Under the pieces are notes generated by a model. That model was given only the letters and a program-made list of their open reading frames with translations. It had not been told where the DNA came from and searched no databases. A stretch of DNA of 56,941 nt from the NCBI RefSeq assembly GCF_002105465.1, contig NZ_NCSQ01000041.1:1-56941 (forward strand). Direction: 5' to 3'. A program made the position numbers and the translations under genes. Source of the DNA: Aquidulcibacter paucihalophilus. Lineage in GTDB: Bacteria > Pseudomonadota > Alphaproteobacteria > Caulobacterales > Aquidulcibacteraceae. Of this stretch, positions 26,251 through 34,536 are shown piece by piece. How positions within the stretch are numbered: position 1 is the stretch's first letter; the number at the start of each line of letters is the position of its first letter.

Positions 26251-26862
26251 CTAAGCTTTGTCTGCTAATGCCTTTAAATAAATAGAATTTTTCGGGGCGG
26301 CAAACAGGCGTTGAACCATGGGTTCGAAGGCCTCTAGCGGCATGGTCTCGTAAGTCGGATCAAAGGCATTTTGGTCATGGCGATGGCAAAAGCGCGCCGT
26401 GTGCTCAAAATAGGGATGGTCGCGGTAAGCTTCGCGCATGTCGCGGTCGAGACCCAGATGATGGAAGAAATAATAGCCTTGGAAGATGCCGTGATTGGCG
26501 ACCATCCAGTGATTGGCCTCGCTGACAAAAGGTTTGAGAATGGCAGCGGCAATATCGGGGTGATTATAGCTTCCCAATGTATCACCAATATCATGGAGGA
26601 GTGCACAGACGACATATTCTTCATCCATGCCATCATGATGGGCCAAGGTGGCCGATTGCAAGGAATGGGTCAAACGGTCAATCGGGAAGCCGCCATAATC
26701 GCCGTCCAATAGCCTCAGATGTGCCAGAACCCGGTCGGCCAAGCCCTTGTTGAAGGCCTTGGAATGGCCTGCAATGATGGCCCAATCTTCCGGCGTGCCC
26801 TCCATCATAGACTTAAACTGTGCTTGGTCTTGATGAAGATCCGAGTGATGGCCGTCTGCCAT
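26251..26862 (-). CDS. HD-domain phosphohydrolase
   Basis: The 203-residue protein has metal-binding residues of the HD superfamily: an upstream His in LTHSLQSATLAHHDG, the doublet in CALLHDIGDTLG, a further His in MVANHGIFQGYYFFHHLGLD and a late Asp. The sequence resembles the small family that includes the phosphonate-cleaving oxygenase PhnZ, but no phosphonate genes are near and hydrolysis of a nucleotide or phosphoester is equally possible. It is convergent with the TPM gene and has no obvious partner. Confidence 0.85.
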   Translation of the reverse strand: MADGHHSDLHQDQAQFKSMMEGTPEDWAIIAGHSKAFNKGLADRVLAHLRLLDGDYGGFPIDRLTHSLQSATLAHHDGMDEEYVVCALLHDIGDTLGSYNHPDIAAAILKPFVSEANHWMVANHGIFQGYYFFHHLGLDRDMREAYRDHPYFEHTARFCHRHDQNAFDPTYETMPLEAFEPMVQRLFAAPKNSIYLKALADKA

Positions 26863-26924
26863 AATGGTGCCTCCCGATGTGTTTCAGGCAGGTTCACCTT
26901 CTTTTGGCATTTAGGCAAGGGGGA

Positions 26925-27824
26925 TTAACCCGCCCGTCTTGCGAGCCACACACCGACTAAGACCAAGGCCCCGCCCAGCATCTGCACAAGGGTTAGGCTT
27001 TCATGCAGCCAAGCCCAGCCGAGGAAGCCCACAAGGACGGGTTGCAGCAAGATTAGAACGGAGGCGATATGGGTCGGCACCATGCCGAAACCAACCGCCA
27101 ATAGGCCTTGCCCAGCAACTTGTGCCATCACACCTAAAACCAACAGTGGCCACCATTGCACGATAAAGGATTGACCGGTCGCTGGCGGCAAGAGGGGTTC
27201 GCCCGACAGGATGGTCACTGCCAAGCAGCACAGCATGGCAAAGGCCGATGAGTAGAACATGATCGTGCCCGCCCCCCATTGGTTGCGCATGCGGGCGATC
27301 GTAATGAGATAAAGCCCGTACCAGAGCGATGTCAGTGCTGATAAGCCATCGCCTACCAAGCGGTCTGGATTGGTCGCAGGGGCTCCGCCAGACAGAAGAA
27401 GCGAGCCGACAAGGGCAATCACCACCGCAACCCAATAGGCTTTTGTTGGAAGTGCCCGTGTTGTCAGCCAAGTGACAGCGACAACCACAATCGGAGTGAG
27501 GTTCGACAAGAAGGTGGCATTGGCCGCACTCGTCCGCACGATCCCCGCGTGCCAGGTGGCAAGATCACCGGCAAACAAAAGCCCGGCCAGTGCCAAGAGG
27601 CCAATTGGGAGTGCAACCGGCTTACCGTCTTCGGACTTGGGCTTGGCTTCCAAATGCGCCCAGAGCGCCAAGAGTGGCAGGGCGAAGGTGAGGCGCCAAA
27701 ACGCGCTGGCCTGTGGACCCAAGGGGGAGAGCTTCACCATAATCGGGGCAAGCGCAATACACGATGCTCCAGCGGCCAGCGCTACCGTGCCGAGAAATAG
27801 CTTTTGTGCATCGGTTTGGGCCAC
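26925..27824 (-). CDS. EamA/DMT family transporter
   Basis: The 299-residue inner-membrane protein has ten predicted helices arranged as two EamA repeats (first about 15-145, with SPLGPQASAFWRLTFALPL and SANATFLSNLTPIVV; second about 160-295, with QPVLVGFLGWAWLHESLT). It is a probable small-metabolite exporter; the substrate is not evident. GluQ-RS lies 10 bases upstream on the same strand. Confidence 0.92.
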   Translation of the reverse strand: MAQTDAQKLFLGTVALAAGASCIALAPIMVKLSPLGPQASAFWRLTFALPLLALWAHLEAKPKSEDGKPVALPIGLLALAGLLFAGDLATWHAGIVRTSAANATFLSNLTPIVVVAVTWLTTRALPTKAYWVAVVIALVGSLLLSGGAPATNPDRLVGDGLSALTSLWYGLYLITIARMRNQWGAGTIMFYSSAFAMLCCLAVTILSGEPLLPPATGQSFIVQWWPLLVLGVMAQVAGQGLLAVGFGMVPTHIASVLILLQPVLVGFLGWAWLHESLTLVQMLGGALVLVGVWLARRAG

Positions 27825-27834
27825 GCGCGGTTTC

Positions 27835-28659
27835 CTAAAGGCCTAGGCTTGTTCGAATCTCAGCGGGGCTTGTGCCGCTTTCGCGCAGGCTGCGCAATGT
27901 GACGGACTGATTACGCTTGGCAAAGCGCTTGCCATCGGCATCCAAGATCAGGCGGTGATGATGGTAGATGGGGGTTGGCAGACCTAGAAGTTTTTGGAGG
28001 ACCACGTGAATATGGGCGGCTTCAGCCAAATCTTCGCCGCGGATCACATGCGTGATGCCTTGGCGGGCATCATCAAGAACGCTTGCTAAATGATAGCTGG
28101 AGGGAAACTCTTTCCGTGCCAGAACAATATCGCCCAAATGCGCTGGATGGGCCTTGACCCAGTGGCCATTGGCCTCAAAACCAAGGCTGTCCCAATGCGC
28201 GCCTAATAGCCCAGCGCTTCGTGCCAAGGACAGTCGCCAAGCGTAGGGCTTACCGGATTGAAGAAGTTGCGCCTCTTCATCTTCTGCTAAGGGCGAAACA
28301 GGCTCTGGCCCAGAAAAGCTATGCGGGGCCGAAGCAATCGCCTCCATCAATTCTTTGCGCGTCTTAAAGCACCGATAGAGGACCCCTAGCGCCTTCAAGC
28401 GCTCTAAAGCCGCTTCATAATCGGCCATATGATCGCTTTGCCGCCGAACAGGGCGCTCCCATGTCAGGCCCAGCCAGGCCAAATCCTCATAAATTGCTGC
28501 CTCAAACTCCGGCCGACATCGGGTCTGGTCCGTATCCTCAATCCGCAGAATGAACCGACCCTGCGCGGCTTGAGCCGCATCAAAGGCCGTCCAAGCTGAA
28601 AAAGCATGTCCGACATGCAGATAGCCTGTGGGCGAGGGGGCAAAGCGGGTGGCAAACAT
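27835..28659 (-). CDS. gluQ: tRNA glutamyl-Q(34) synthetase
   Basis: The 274-residue truncated paralogue of GluRS attaches glutamate to queuosine in tRNA-Asp. It has the HIGH-type motif RFAPSPTGYLHVGH near residue 4, the ATP site EDLAEAAH, and the KMSKS-type motif KRFAKRNQS, and ends without an anticodon-binding domain. Only one Cys (YRCFKTRKEL) remains of the zinc site seen in E. coli YadB. The internal ATG at 28659 (MFATRFAPSPTG) is the right start; the open frame upstream overlaps the divergent esterase gene. Confidence 0.92.
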   Translation of the reverse strand: MFATRFAPSPTGYLHVGHAFSAWTAFDAAQAAQGRFILRIEDTDQTRCRPEFEAAIYEDLAWLGLTWERPVRRQSDHMADYEAALERLKALGVLYRCFKTRKELMEAIASAPHSFSGPEPVSPLAEDEEAQLLQSGKPYAWRLSLARSAGLLGAHWDSLGFEANGHWVKAHPAHLGDIVLARKEFPSSYHLASVLDDARQGITHVIRGEDLAEAAHIHVVLQKLLGLPTPIYHHHRLILDADGKRFAKRNQSVTLRSLRESGTSPAEIRTSLGL

Positions 28660-28717
28660 GCCTGCTCTATGCCGCGGGGTGGCTGTCTTTGGCAATTGGC
28701 TTTTGCTAGCATGGGCT

Positions 28718-29368
28718 ATGGCAACGACAATCCTTTCAGGCCCCCGCCGCGCTCCCGCTTCTGGTCTCCGTCCCAAGGGCCTTGTTGTCGCGCTGCATGG
28801 CTATGGCTCCAACGGCGATGATTTGATCTCGCTTGCGCCCTATTGGGATAAGCTTTTGCCGGATGTGCAATTCAGCTCGCCCCATGCGCCCACCCATGTG
28901 CCAGGCTTTGGTGCAATGTTTCAATGGTTTCCAATCGAGAGCATGGATCCGGTTCACCTTGCCAAGGGGGCTCGCGACGCGGCCCCTGTGCTGGAAGCTT
29001 TTCTCGAGGCCGAAATGGCCAATTTTGGGGTGACCAAGGCGCAAACCGCCTTAGTAGGGTTCAGTCAAGGCACCATGATGGCTCTACACGTGGGTCTTGC
29101 CTCCAAAGACCCTTATGCCGGGATATTGGGTTATTCTGGTGCCTTGGTCGGCAATCCAGTCATGGCGTCTAAGCCACCTGTTTTACTGGTGCATGGCGAT
29201 CAGGATGATGTGGTCCCGTTGGTGGCGAGCCAAATGGCACAGCAGTTTCTAAAAAATGCCGGTCTTGATGCGCGCCTACACGTTTCGCCACAGGCGGCCC
29301 ATACAATCGCGATGGACGGTCTACAGCTTGGTGGGGCTTTCTTGGCCCGCGTGCTTAAGGGCGCTTAG
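28718..29368 (+). CDS. Phospholipase/carboxylesterase family hydrolase
   Basis: The 216-residue alpha/beta hydrolase of the acyl-protein thioesterase/carboxylesterase family has VVALHGYGSNGDDL at the oxyanion region, the nucleophile motif GFSQGTMMAL, Asp in HGDQDDVVPL and His in AAHTIAMDG. It is cytoplasmic, since no signal peptide is present. The ATG at 28718 yields the family's normal start. It is divergent from gluQ, with the two starts 58 bases apart. Confidence 0.92.
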   Translation: MATTILSGPRRAPASGLRPKGLVVALHGYGSNGDDLISLAPYWDKLLPDVQFSSPHAPTHVPGFGAMFQWFPIESMDPVHLAKGARDAAPVLEAFLEAEMANFGVTKAQTALVGFSQGTMMALHVGLASKDPYAGILGYSGALVGNPVMASKPPVLLVHGDQDDVVPLVASQMAQQFLKNAGLDARLHVSPQAAHTIAMDGLQLGGAFLARVLKGA

Positions 29369-30008
29369 GCTGCATACGCTGAAGGCCCTTGGCGAGGGCG
29401 ACGAATAAGAACCCCATAGCCAAAAAACCAAGCCCCAATCCCAAGACATACAGGCTGATCTGTTCAAGGCCATATTTGCCGACATCGAGGAAAAAATACG
29501 GATACCAATCTTCAAATCGGCCGCGCAGCAGCGCCGCACTCGTATAGAGAAGCGGCCAAGCCAACCAGATGACTGCATGGCCAAATGTCACCTCGCCTTT
29601 GTCGGCAAATGAGAGCCACCAAACAAAGGTTAAGGCGGGTACCGCATAATGCACGCCAATATCGCCAATGAGCGTGAGCCCTGAAAGATTCCGTCCCCCG
29701 CTCAACAACAGGTGATAAACTAGGCCCATGGTCGTGATATAGAAAGCGAGGGCAGCTAAAGCATGATCCGGGAAAATCTTGGGCCCCTTTGGCGAGGTCG
29801 CTATCAAGCCCATACTGACCGCGATCAGACTATTGGTCAGGATGGTGTAATAGCCGGTCAGTCGCCAGAGGCTGTCGGCAAAGCTCATGCCGTCACGCAT
29901 GGTCCAACCAATGCTGATCCAGGATTGCAACAAGAGAGCTGCGCAGGTGAACAGGCAAACTAAGCCCGCACTAAGTTTGGCTGCTGAAAGTGGCGTTTGG
30001 GTCGGCAT
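29355..30008 (-). CDS. Pr6Pr family membrane protein
   Basis: The 217-residue protein has six predicted membrane helices and the Pr6Pr (FAR-17a/AIG1-like) signatures: LTGYYTILTNSLIAVSM, LYHLLLSG, GDIGVHYAVPALTFVWWL and VIWLAWPLLYTSAALLRG, with DWYPYFFLDV near the end. The function is not known. The Met at 30008 (MPTQTPLSAAK) is the sensible start, because the upstream part of the frame is low-quality coding. Its 3' end overlaps the esterase gene by 14 bases, tail to tail. Confidence 0.88.
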   Translation of the reverse strand: MPTQTPLSAAKLSAGLVCLFTCAALLLQSWISIGWTMRDGMSFADSLWRLTGYYTILTNSLIAVSMGLIATSPKGPKIFPDHALAALAFYITTMGLVYHLLLSGGRNLSGLTLIGDIGVHYAVPALTFVWWLSFADKGEVTFGHAVIWLAWPLLYTSAALLRGRFEDWYPYFFLDVGKYGLEQISLYVLGLGLGFLAMGFLFVALAKGLQRMQPKRP

Positions 30009-30201
30009 CGCCCAGTCACTGGCAGAGCAACTGCATCGACACAAATCCATATCGCATCTGACATGTTTTCTTTGCAGTGAATCGGTTACTGATACGGTGC
30101 AGAGCAGGAGGAAGCCGTTTTCAACAGGCCACACCACACAAGTCTCGCTATCGGCTGTGCCGATCCAAAGCAGCTCGCTTCCATGAAAAGAGGAGGCGGC
30201 C

Positions 30202-30801
30202 ATGCACATTGACCAGCTAGAGCTGGCCTCTGCCCACCAACCGGCTAAAACCCAATCCAGTTTGGCAGGGTTTCCGGCTCTGGTTTTGAACGCCGATTAT
30301 CGGCCTTTATCCTATTACCCTTTGTCGGTTTGGTCGTGGCAGGATGCGGTCAAAGCAGTCTATATGGACCGGGTCGAGGTCGTGGCTGAATATGATCAAG
30401 CCGTCCATAGCCCTAGCTTTGAGATGCGGCTGCCCAGCGTGATCTCCTTGAAGGAATATGTCCAGCAAGATCGCGCGCCAGCCTTCACCCGCTTCAACTT
30501 GTTTTTGCGCGACGGCTTTAAGTGCGCTTATTGCCATGCCACCGAGGATCTGACGTTCGACCATGTTGTGCCTCGGTCCAAGGGCGGGAAGACCACGTGG
30601 GAGAACATTGTCACTGCCTGCTCACCATGTAACTTGCGCAAGGGTGGCCGCAGCTTACGTGAAGCCGGAATGACACCCCGCAAGCCACCGCGCCGGCCAA
30701 CCATGCATGAGCTGCAGGCTATGGGACGCAAATTCCCGCCTCACCATTTGCACGAAAGCTGGGTCGATTGGCTCTATTGGGATGTGGTACTAGAGGCCTG
30801 A
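30202..30801 (+). CDS. HNH endonuclease
   Basis: The 199-residue protein has a central HNH domain with two Cys pairs (CAYCHATEDLTFDHVVP and CSPCNLRKG), catalytic His in DHVVPRSKGG and Asn in WENIVTACS. The N-terminal segment (ALVLNADYRPLSYYPLSVW) and C-terminal segment (HESWVDWLYWDVVL) mark the conserved stand-alone HNH protein widespread in Alphaproteobacteria. It is chromosomal and not associated with a methyltransferase or phage gene here, so a housekeeping or repair role is more likely than restriction. Confidence 0.92.
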   Translation: MHIDQLELASAHQPAKTQSSLAGFPALVLNADYRPLSYYPLSVWSWQDAVKAVYMDRVEVVAEYDQAVHSPSFEMRLPSVISLKEYVQQDRAPAFTRFNLFLRDGFKCAYCHATEDLTFDHVVPRSKGGKTTWENIVTACSPCNLRKGGRSLREAGMTPRKPPRRPTMHELQAMGRKFPPHHLHESWVDWLYWDVVLEA

Positions 30802-30928
30802 TCCAGCCTGCCTAACATCATTGTAACCTTACCCCAGCTATAAAGCGGGATTTGCCCCTTTCGATACGAACTTTAAGCTCCTATGTCGGAAATAAGGCCG
30901 CAATCGTATGGGCCCAAGGAATACGTCG

Positions 30929-31972
30929 ATGAAGCGCTCTTTTGGACCAACCAGTGCGATTGCTCGCGAAACCTTGCGTCGAGGTATGGGGCGTATGCGC
31001 GAAGCTGGTCCATTACTGCGCAAAGGTCGGCTGGCTGGGCTCGGCTTACTTGGCGTTTTGATTGGTTTTATACAAAGTGTTATCCAACTGGCGATGCGGG
31101 AAGCCTATGAAGCTCTCGACCGGCGTCATGAAGCGCAGATCAAAAAGGGTAGTGAACAGATGGGACGGCGACGCGAATGGCGCGAAGAGGATGACGAAGA
31201 GGACCGCAAGGTCTATAGACGCAAAATGGAAGACGCGCGCCGCCGCTTTGAACTTGAGATTCGTGCCGCGCGGGATATCCAGCGCGAACAACGCCGCGCC
31301 CAAGGGCGTACGAAAGCAGCTTGGACAGTTGCTTCCGTTGGGGCAGGCATTTTTCTAGCTGCCGTTATTGGCGATGTTTTGAATCCACTTGCCGGTATCG
31401 GCTTTGGTATCATGGTTGGTGGAGCCATTTCGTGGATTGGCTCATTCTTCCTCAACCGCGCTCCAAAGCAGGTGGCTGGCGCGCCAGCCATCCCCGTGCC
31501 GCGCCGCCCTGAGATTGAAACACCCACGGTCAGCGAAAATGCGATGCCGCAGGGCCGCACAGAATTAGTGCAGCAGGTTTTGGCCGACGCAGCAAACGCG
31601 TTACGCGCTTTGGATGGCACGCTGTCACGCTTGCGCCACCCAGATTCTGTGGCTTCCGTCGCGCGTATCGTTGCGGTGGGGAACCGGCTCATGATGATGG
31701 TCGCGGCAAATCCTGAGAAGCTAGCCATTGCCCAGCGGGTTTTCACCTATTACTGCCCCGAGACTGTCAAAGTGGCCGAAGCCTTGGCGAAAATCGAATC
31801 TGACCCCGCGCCCGATATGGAGCGAATCGCCGGAACGCAGACCATTTTGAAGAAGCTCGAAGTGCTGTTTGAGCGGACCGAGTTAGAGCTCAAAGCCGAT
31901 GAAGGCAAGGAATTGGATATTGATTTGAAGCTATTGGACCAATCGATCGAGTCTGACCTGCGCTATCAATAG
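30929..31972 (+). CDS. XpaC-like (5-bromo-4-chloroindolyl phosphate hydrolysis family) membrane protein
   Basis: The 347-residue protein starts at an ATG preceded by AAGGA. It has a hydrophobic stretch near residue 35 (LAGLGLLGVLIGFIQSVI), a highly charged coiled-coil-like section (about 50-115, rich in Arg and Glu), a pair of hydrophobic segments (VASVGAGIFLAAVIGDVL and GIGFGIMVGGAISWIGSFFL), and a C-terminal helical domain (YYCPETVKVAEALAKIE and QTILKKLEVLFERTELELKA) that matches the XpaC family. Family members often accompany TelA-like proteins, but none is near. Confidence 0.75.
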   Translation: MKRSFGPTSAIARETLRRGMGRMREAGPLLRKGRLAGLGLLGVLIGFIQSVIQLAMREAYEALDRRHEAQIKKGSEQMGRRREWREEDDEEDRKVYRRKMEDARRRFELEIRAARDIQREQRRAQGRTKAAWTVASVGAGIFLAAVIGDVLNPLAGIGFGIMVGGAISWIGSFFLNRAPKQVAGAPAIPVPRRPEIETPTVSENAMPQGRTELVQQVLADAANALRALDGTLSRLRHPDSVASVARIVAVGNRLMMMVAANPEKLAIAQRVFTYYCPETVKVAEALAKIESDPAPDMERIAGTQTILKKLEVLFERTELELKADEGKELDIDLKLLDQSIESDLRYQ

Positions 31973-31979
31973 GGACGCT

Positions 31980-32561
31980 TTAGACCTTTTGGCAGACCGC
32001 AATCGCAACCCGGCACCCGGCCTTGATAACGGCTTCTAAGACGGGATGGCCAAATGCATCCTTTGCGCCTTCCGCGATAGCCTGATCCTTGTGCGCGATC
32101 TCTTCGTCGCGGAACCGGCTGATCATAGCCGAAAGCTCAGGTTCGTGATCGCCTAATTCTTCAATCTGCTCACGATAATGGTCTTCGATCACTTCCTCGA
32201 CCGCTGCAGTGCAGGCGTGGGCGGCCTTCTCGCCCATGAGCGCCGTCACAACGCCAAGGCCAAACCCTGCAGCGCTCCAGATCGGACCGAATAGGGTCGG
32301 GCGGACTTTGCGTTCAAGCAGCAATTTGTCAAACGCGGCTTTATGCACGGCTTCATCGGCTTCTTGCGCGGCGAGTTGGGCAGCAATTTTTCGTGCGCCG
32401 GGTAAACGCGAGAATACGGCGCGCTGGCCTTCATAAATACGGGTCGCTCCGAATTCACCGGCATGATCGACCCTTAGCATCTCGGCAACACGGTCCTTCA
32501 CAAAGCGACGGCCAGGTGCCGCAGGACGGCTGGTACGGGTTGTGGTGGTGGCGTTAGACAT
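31980..32561 (-). CDS. coq7: Demethoxyubiquinone hydroxylase COQ7
   Basis: This di-iron oxygenase hydroxylates demethoxyubiquinone in ubiquinone synthesis. The 193-residue protein shows the four-helix-bundle ligands: Glu in RVDHAGEFGATRIYEGQ, Glu/His in EADEAVHKAAF, Glu in VEEVIEDHYREQIEEL and Glu/His in FRDEEIAHKDQA. The COQ7 type, rather than the UbiF type, is typical of Alphaproteobacteria. It overlaps dsbB by 8 bases, so the two are co-translated. Confidence 0.96.
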   Translation of the reverse strand: MSNATTTTRTSRPAAPGRRFVKDRVAEMLRVDHAGEFGATRIYEGQRAVFSRLPGARKIAAQLAAQEADEAVHKAAFDKLLLERKVRPTLFGPIWSAAGFGLGVVTALMGEKAAHACTAAVEEVIEDHYREQIEELGDHEPELSAMISRFRDEEIAHKDQAIAEGAKDAFGHPVLEAVIKAGCRVAIAVCQKV

Positions 32562-33087
32562 CTGATTTCTCTGTCAAACCGTGGGGATAGAAAACACTCA
32601 AACCAGAATACACAGCCAGTTTCAGCGAGATCAGCATATTCCAACCCGCCATGGAAAGTCCAAGGAATATCCAAGGGGCTTGATCACAGCCCTTTACTTG
32701 TATGGGCTGGTTTAGAGCACCTAATAAATCTGTTGGGATGGCACCTGCCGTGCCTGCCGTGCACGACGGCAGACCGGGCCACCACTTATACTCAACCCCC
32801 GCATGAAAGCCCGCTATGACCGCGCCGCCAACAAAGGCGAAGGTCAACAAGAGGTTGAGCGCGCGATTTGATAGCTCTGCCCCTTCCATGCGTCGGGCCA
32901 CGAGGGCCAGCGCAGCGATGGCAGCCGCGATCCAATAGGCTTCTCGCTGGTGCAAACAAAGCGCACAAGGGGCAAGGCCGCCAAAGCGCTCAAAGCCATG
33001 CGCAATGCCCAACATAGTCAGGCTGGATGCCAAGGCGATCCACGGCCATTGGGCCAAGATGAAGCTGATGAATGGGCGCAGTCGCAT
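32554..33087 (-). CDS. dsbB: Disulfide bond formation protein DsbB
   Basis: The 177-residue inner-membrane quinone reductase has four predicted helices. The first periplasmic loop has the CxxC pair (APCALCLHQREAYW) and the second loop has the other pair (LPSC and VKGCD). It re-oxidises DsbA and passes electrons to ubiquinone, whose synthesis gene coq7 overlaps it. Confidence 0.93.
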   Translation of the reverse strand: MRLRPFISFILAQWPWIALASSLTMLGIAHGFERFGGLAPCALCLHQREAYWIAAAIAALALVARRMEGAELSNRALNLLLTFAFVGGAVIAGFHAGVEYKWWPGLPSCTAGTAGAIPTDLLGALNQPIQVKGCDQAPWIFLGLSMAGWNMLISLKLAVYSGLSVFYPHGLTEKSDV

Positions 33088-33151
33088 GATCCAGATATAG
33101 GCCGATCTTTAGGCCTCGAACAGGTCAAGACGCACGCGACACGCATGCGGC

Positions 33152-33820
33152 TTATTGTCCGAGCAAATTGCCAAGCCAAGGCAGGTGCTCCCGCACGAGG
33201 GTTACCGCAAAGCCGGCACCGGCAAATAAGCCCCAAATCATGACCGCCAGAAAAATTGACCAAGCCAAGCCCAACAAGCTTCCCGCAAGCGTAAACAGTC
33301 CATCGGTTTGCAAAAGGCCCACGGCGATCAGGGTAATCGCAAGTGATGGGATGGTGTTGGTGATCGGCAGCATGATGGTGATTGAGGCAATCGCACAAAT
33401 TGCCCCAACCAAGCGCTCGGCCAAACCACGCGCCAGGAAAGTGACGCGGGGTTTAGAAAACACAGTGGTCCAGCGTAAGCGCTTATCGGCAAAGTCAGCA
33501 ATCGATTCAATCCAAGCTGACTTCGCCCGTGCCTCCAGAGCGCGTTTGGGCAGCCAAACTTCTTTCGCACCAAAGGCCATTTGTATGGCCAGCAAGAAGA
33601 TGGGGATAGCGATCACCTGCGCGCCAGGTAATCCCGGCACCAAACAAGGAATGGCAAACAACAGGATCAAGAGGCCAAAGGCGCGTTCATCGAGCTGGTC
33701 AACTATATCACCTACCGATGCTCCATCGGGTCCGGCAACTTTTTTGAGGCTAACGATGACGTCGATAAAGCTCGCGGGTGGCTCTGGCGCGTCAGACGCG
33801 GGGGCAGGGGCAGATGTCAT
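33152..33820 (-). CDS. Exopolysaccharide synthesis ExoD family protein
   Basis: The 222-residue inner-membrane protein matches ExoD: an N-terminal cytoplasmic segment (VSLKKVAGPDGASVGDIVDQL), then GLLILLFAIPCLVPGLPG, PIFLLAIQMAFGAKEVWLP, RWTTVFSKPRVTFLARG and C-terminal hydrophobic helices. In Rhizobium ExoD affects exopolysaccharide and alkaline tolerance; its molecular activity is not known. Confidence 0.93.
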   Translation of the reverse strand: MTSAPAPASDAPEPPASFIDVIVSLKKVAGPDGASVGDIVDQLDERAFGLLILLFAIPCLVPGLPGAQVIAIPIFLLAIQMAFGAKEVWLPKRALEARAKSAWIESIADFADKRLRWTTVFSKPRVTFLARGLAERLVGAICAIASITIMLPITNTIPSLAITLIAVGLLQTDGLFTLAGSLLGLAWSIFLAVMIWGLFAGAGFAVTLVREHLPWLGNLLGQ

Positions 33821-33973
33821 GGGCTGTCTATACGCCGCGCCTAACTGATTGCCAATGAGTCCCGGTCACGGACAGCACGCGCTCTGACTTTTGCAGCGCT
33901 ACCTTGCAGGAAGTTGCAGAAAATCCGATTGCATTCACGGGCAAGCCCGTTTAGGAACTGCCCTCCCGACCGT

Positions 33974-34058
33974 GCCCCGGTGGTGGAATTGGTAGACGCG
34001 CTGGACTCAAAATCCAGTTCCGAGAGGAGTGTCGGTTCGAGTCCGACCCGGGGCACCA
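33974..34058 (+). tRNA. tRNA-Leu (anticodon CAA)
   Basis: An 85-base tRNA with encoded CCA. The acceptor stem GCCCCGG (33974-33980) pairs with CCGGGGC (34048-34054). The anticodon stem CTGGA/TCCAG encloses the loop CTCAAAA, giving anticodon CAA for UUG codons. A long variable arm follows, as in leucine tRNAs, then the T-loop GGTTCGAGTCC, discriminator A and CCA. Confidence 0.97.
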
Positions 34059-34338
34059 TTCTTCCTGTGTCAGAATGGTTTTCTTTGATGCGCTCTGCCG
34101 CCGCTGGGGCGGGCTCGCTCAATGCTCGCATCAGGGCTGCGCTGAGCTGGTTCGAGACTAGTCCGGCTCTGGGCACCATGTATCTTCCAACAAGTTTGTC
34201 GACTTCTTTGAGCCAGGGAACTGCGTGGCAAAGTTGTCAGCGGGCGCAAAATCCAAACAATTCGACTAAAACCCCACTCATTTCTGACAGACAAGTCTAA
34301 GGCTTTGCTGCGACGATAGGGCGTCTCAGGAGGGCGCT
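34059..34338. other. Gene-free stretch with a tRNA-like 3' fragment
   Basis: No convincing gene is present. At 34146-34178 a degenerate T-arm (GCTGGTTCGAGACTAGT) is followed by GGGCACCA, echoing the 3' end of the tRNA-Leu 120 bases upstream. There is no matching 5' half. It looks like a decayed tRNA remnant or a duplicated tRNA end. Confidence 0.5.
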
Positions 34339-34536
34339 ATGGATGTTTCGTCATTGATGAATGCTAAGATGCAAGCTCAAGCTGCCCAGTTACAGGTGGC
34401 GGCGCTGCGCGCGGTTCAAGAAACGCCGGGCCAAGAGCGGACGCTCTCGACCTTGTCGCAAGCCATTGTTCAAACACAAGATGCCTTTGCGGTCAGTGCC
34501 GCAAAAGCCATTAGTGGAATTGATATTCGGGTCTAG
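34339..34536 (+). CDS. Small YjfB-like protein
   Basis: The 65-residue protein is preceded by an excellent ribosome site (AGGAGGG, 5 bases before ATG). The sequence MDVSSLMNAKMQAQAAQLQV then VQTQDAFAVSAAKAIS is predicted helical and resembles the small putative motility protein family (YjfB, Pfam-type) in its MD-x-(A/S)-x-(L/M) start and length. The resemblance is weak, and no flagellar gene is in the window. Its stop codon overlaps the stop of the convergent DsbA-like gene (CTAG shared). Confidence 0.62.
   Translation: MDVSSLMNAKMQAQAAQLQVAALRAVQETPGQERTLSTLSQAIVQTQDAFAVSAAKAISGIDIRV

Noticed and set aside
33841..34179. Minus-strand frame of 112 codons over the tRNA-Leu gene
   Set aside because: It translates the tRNA and its fragment (for example MVPRVGLEPTLL), a well-known source of false proteins.
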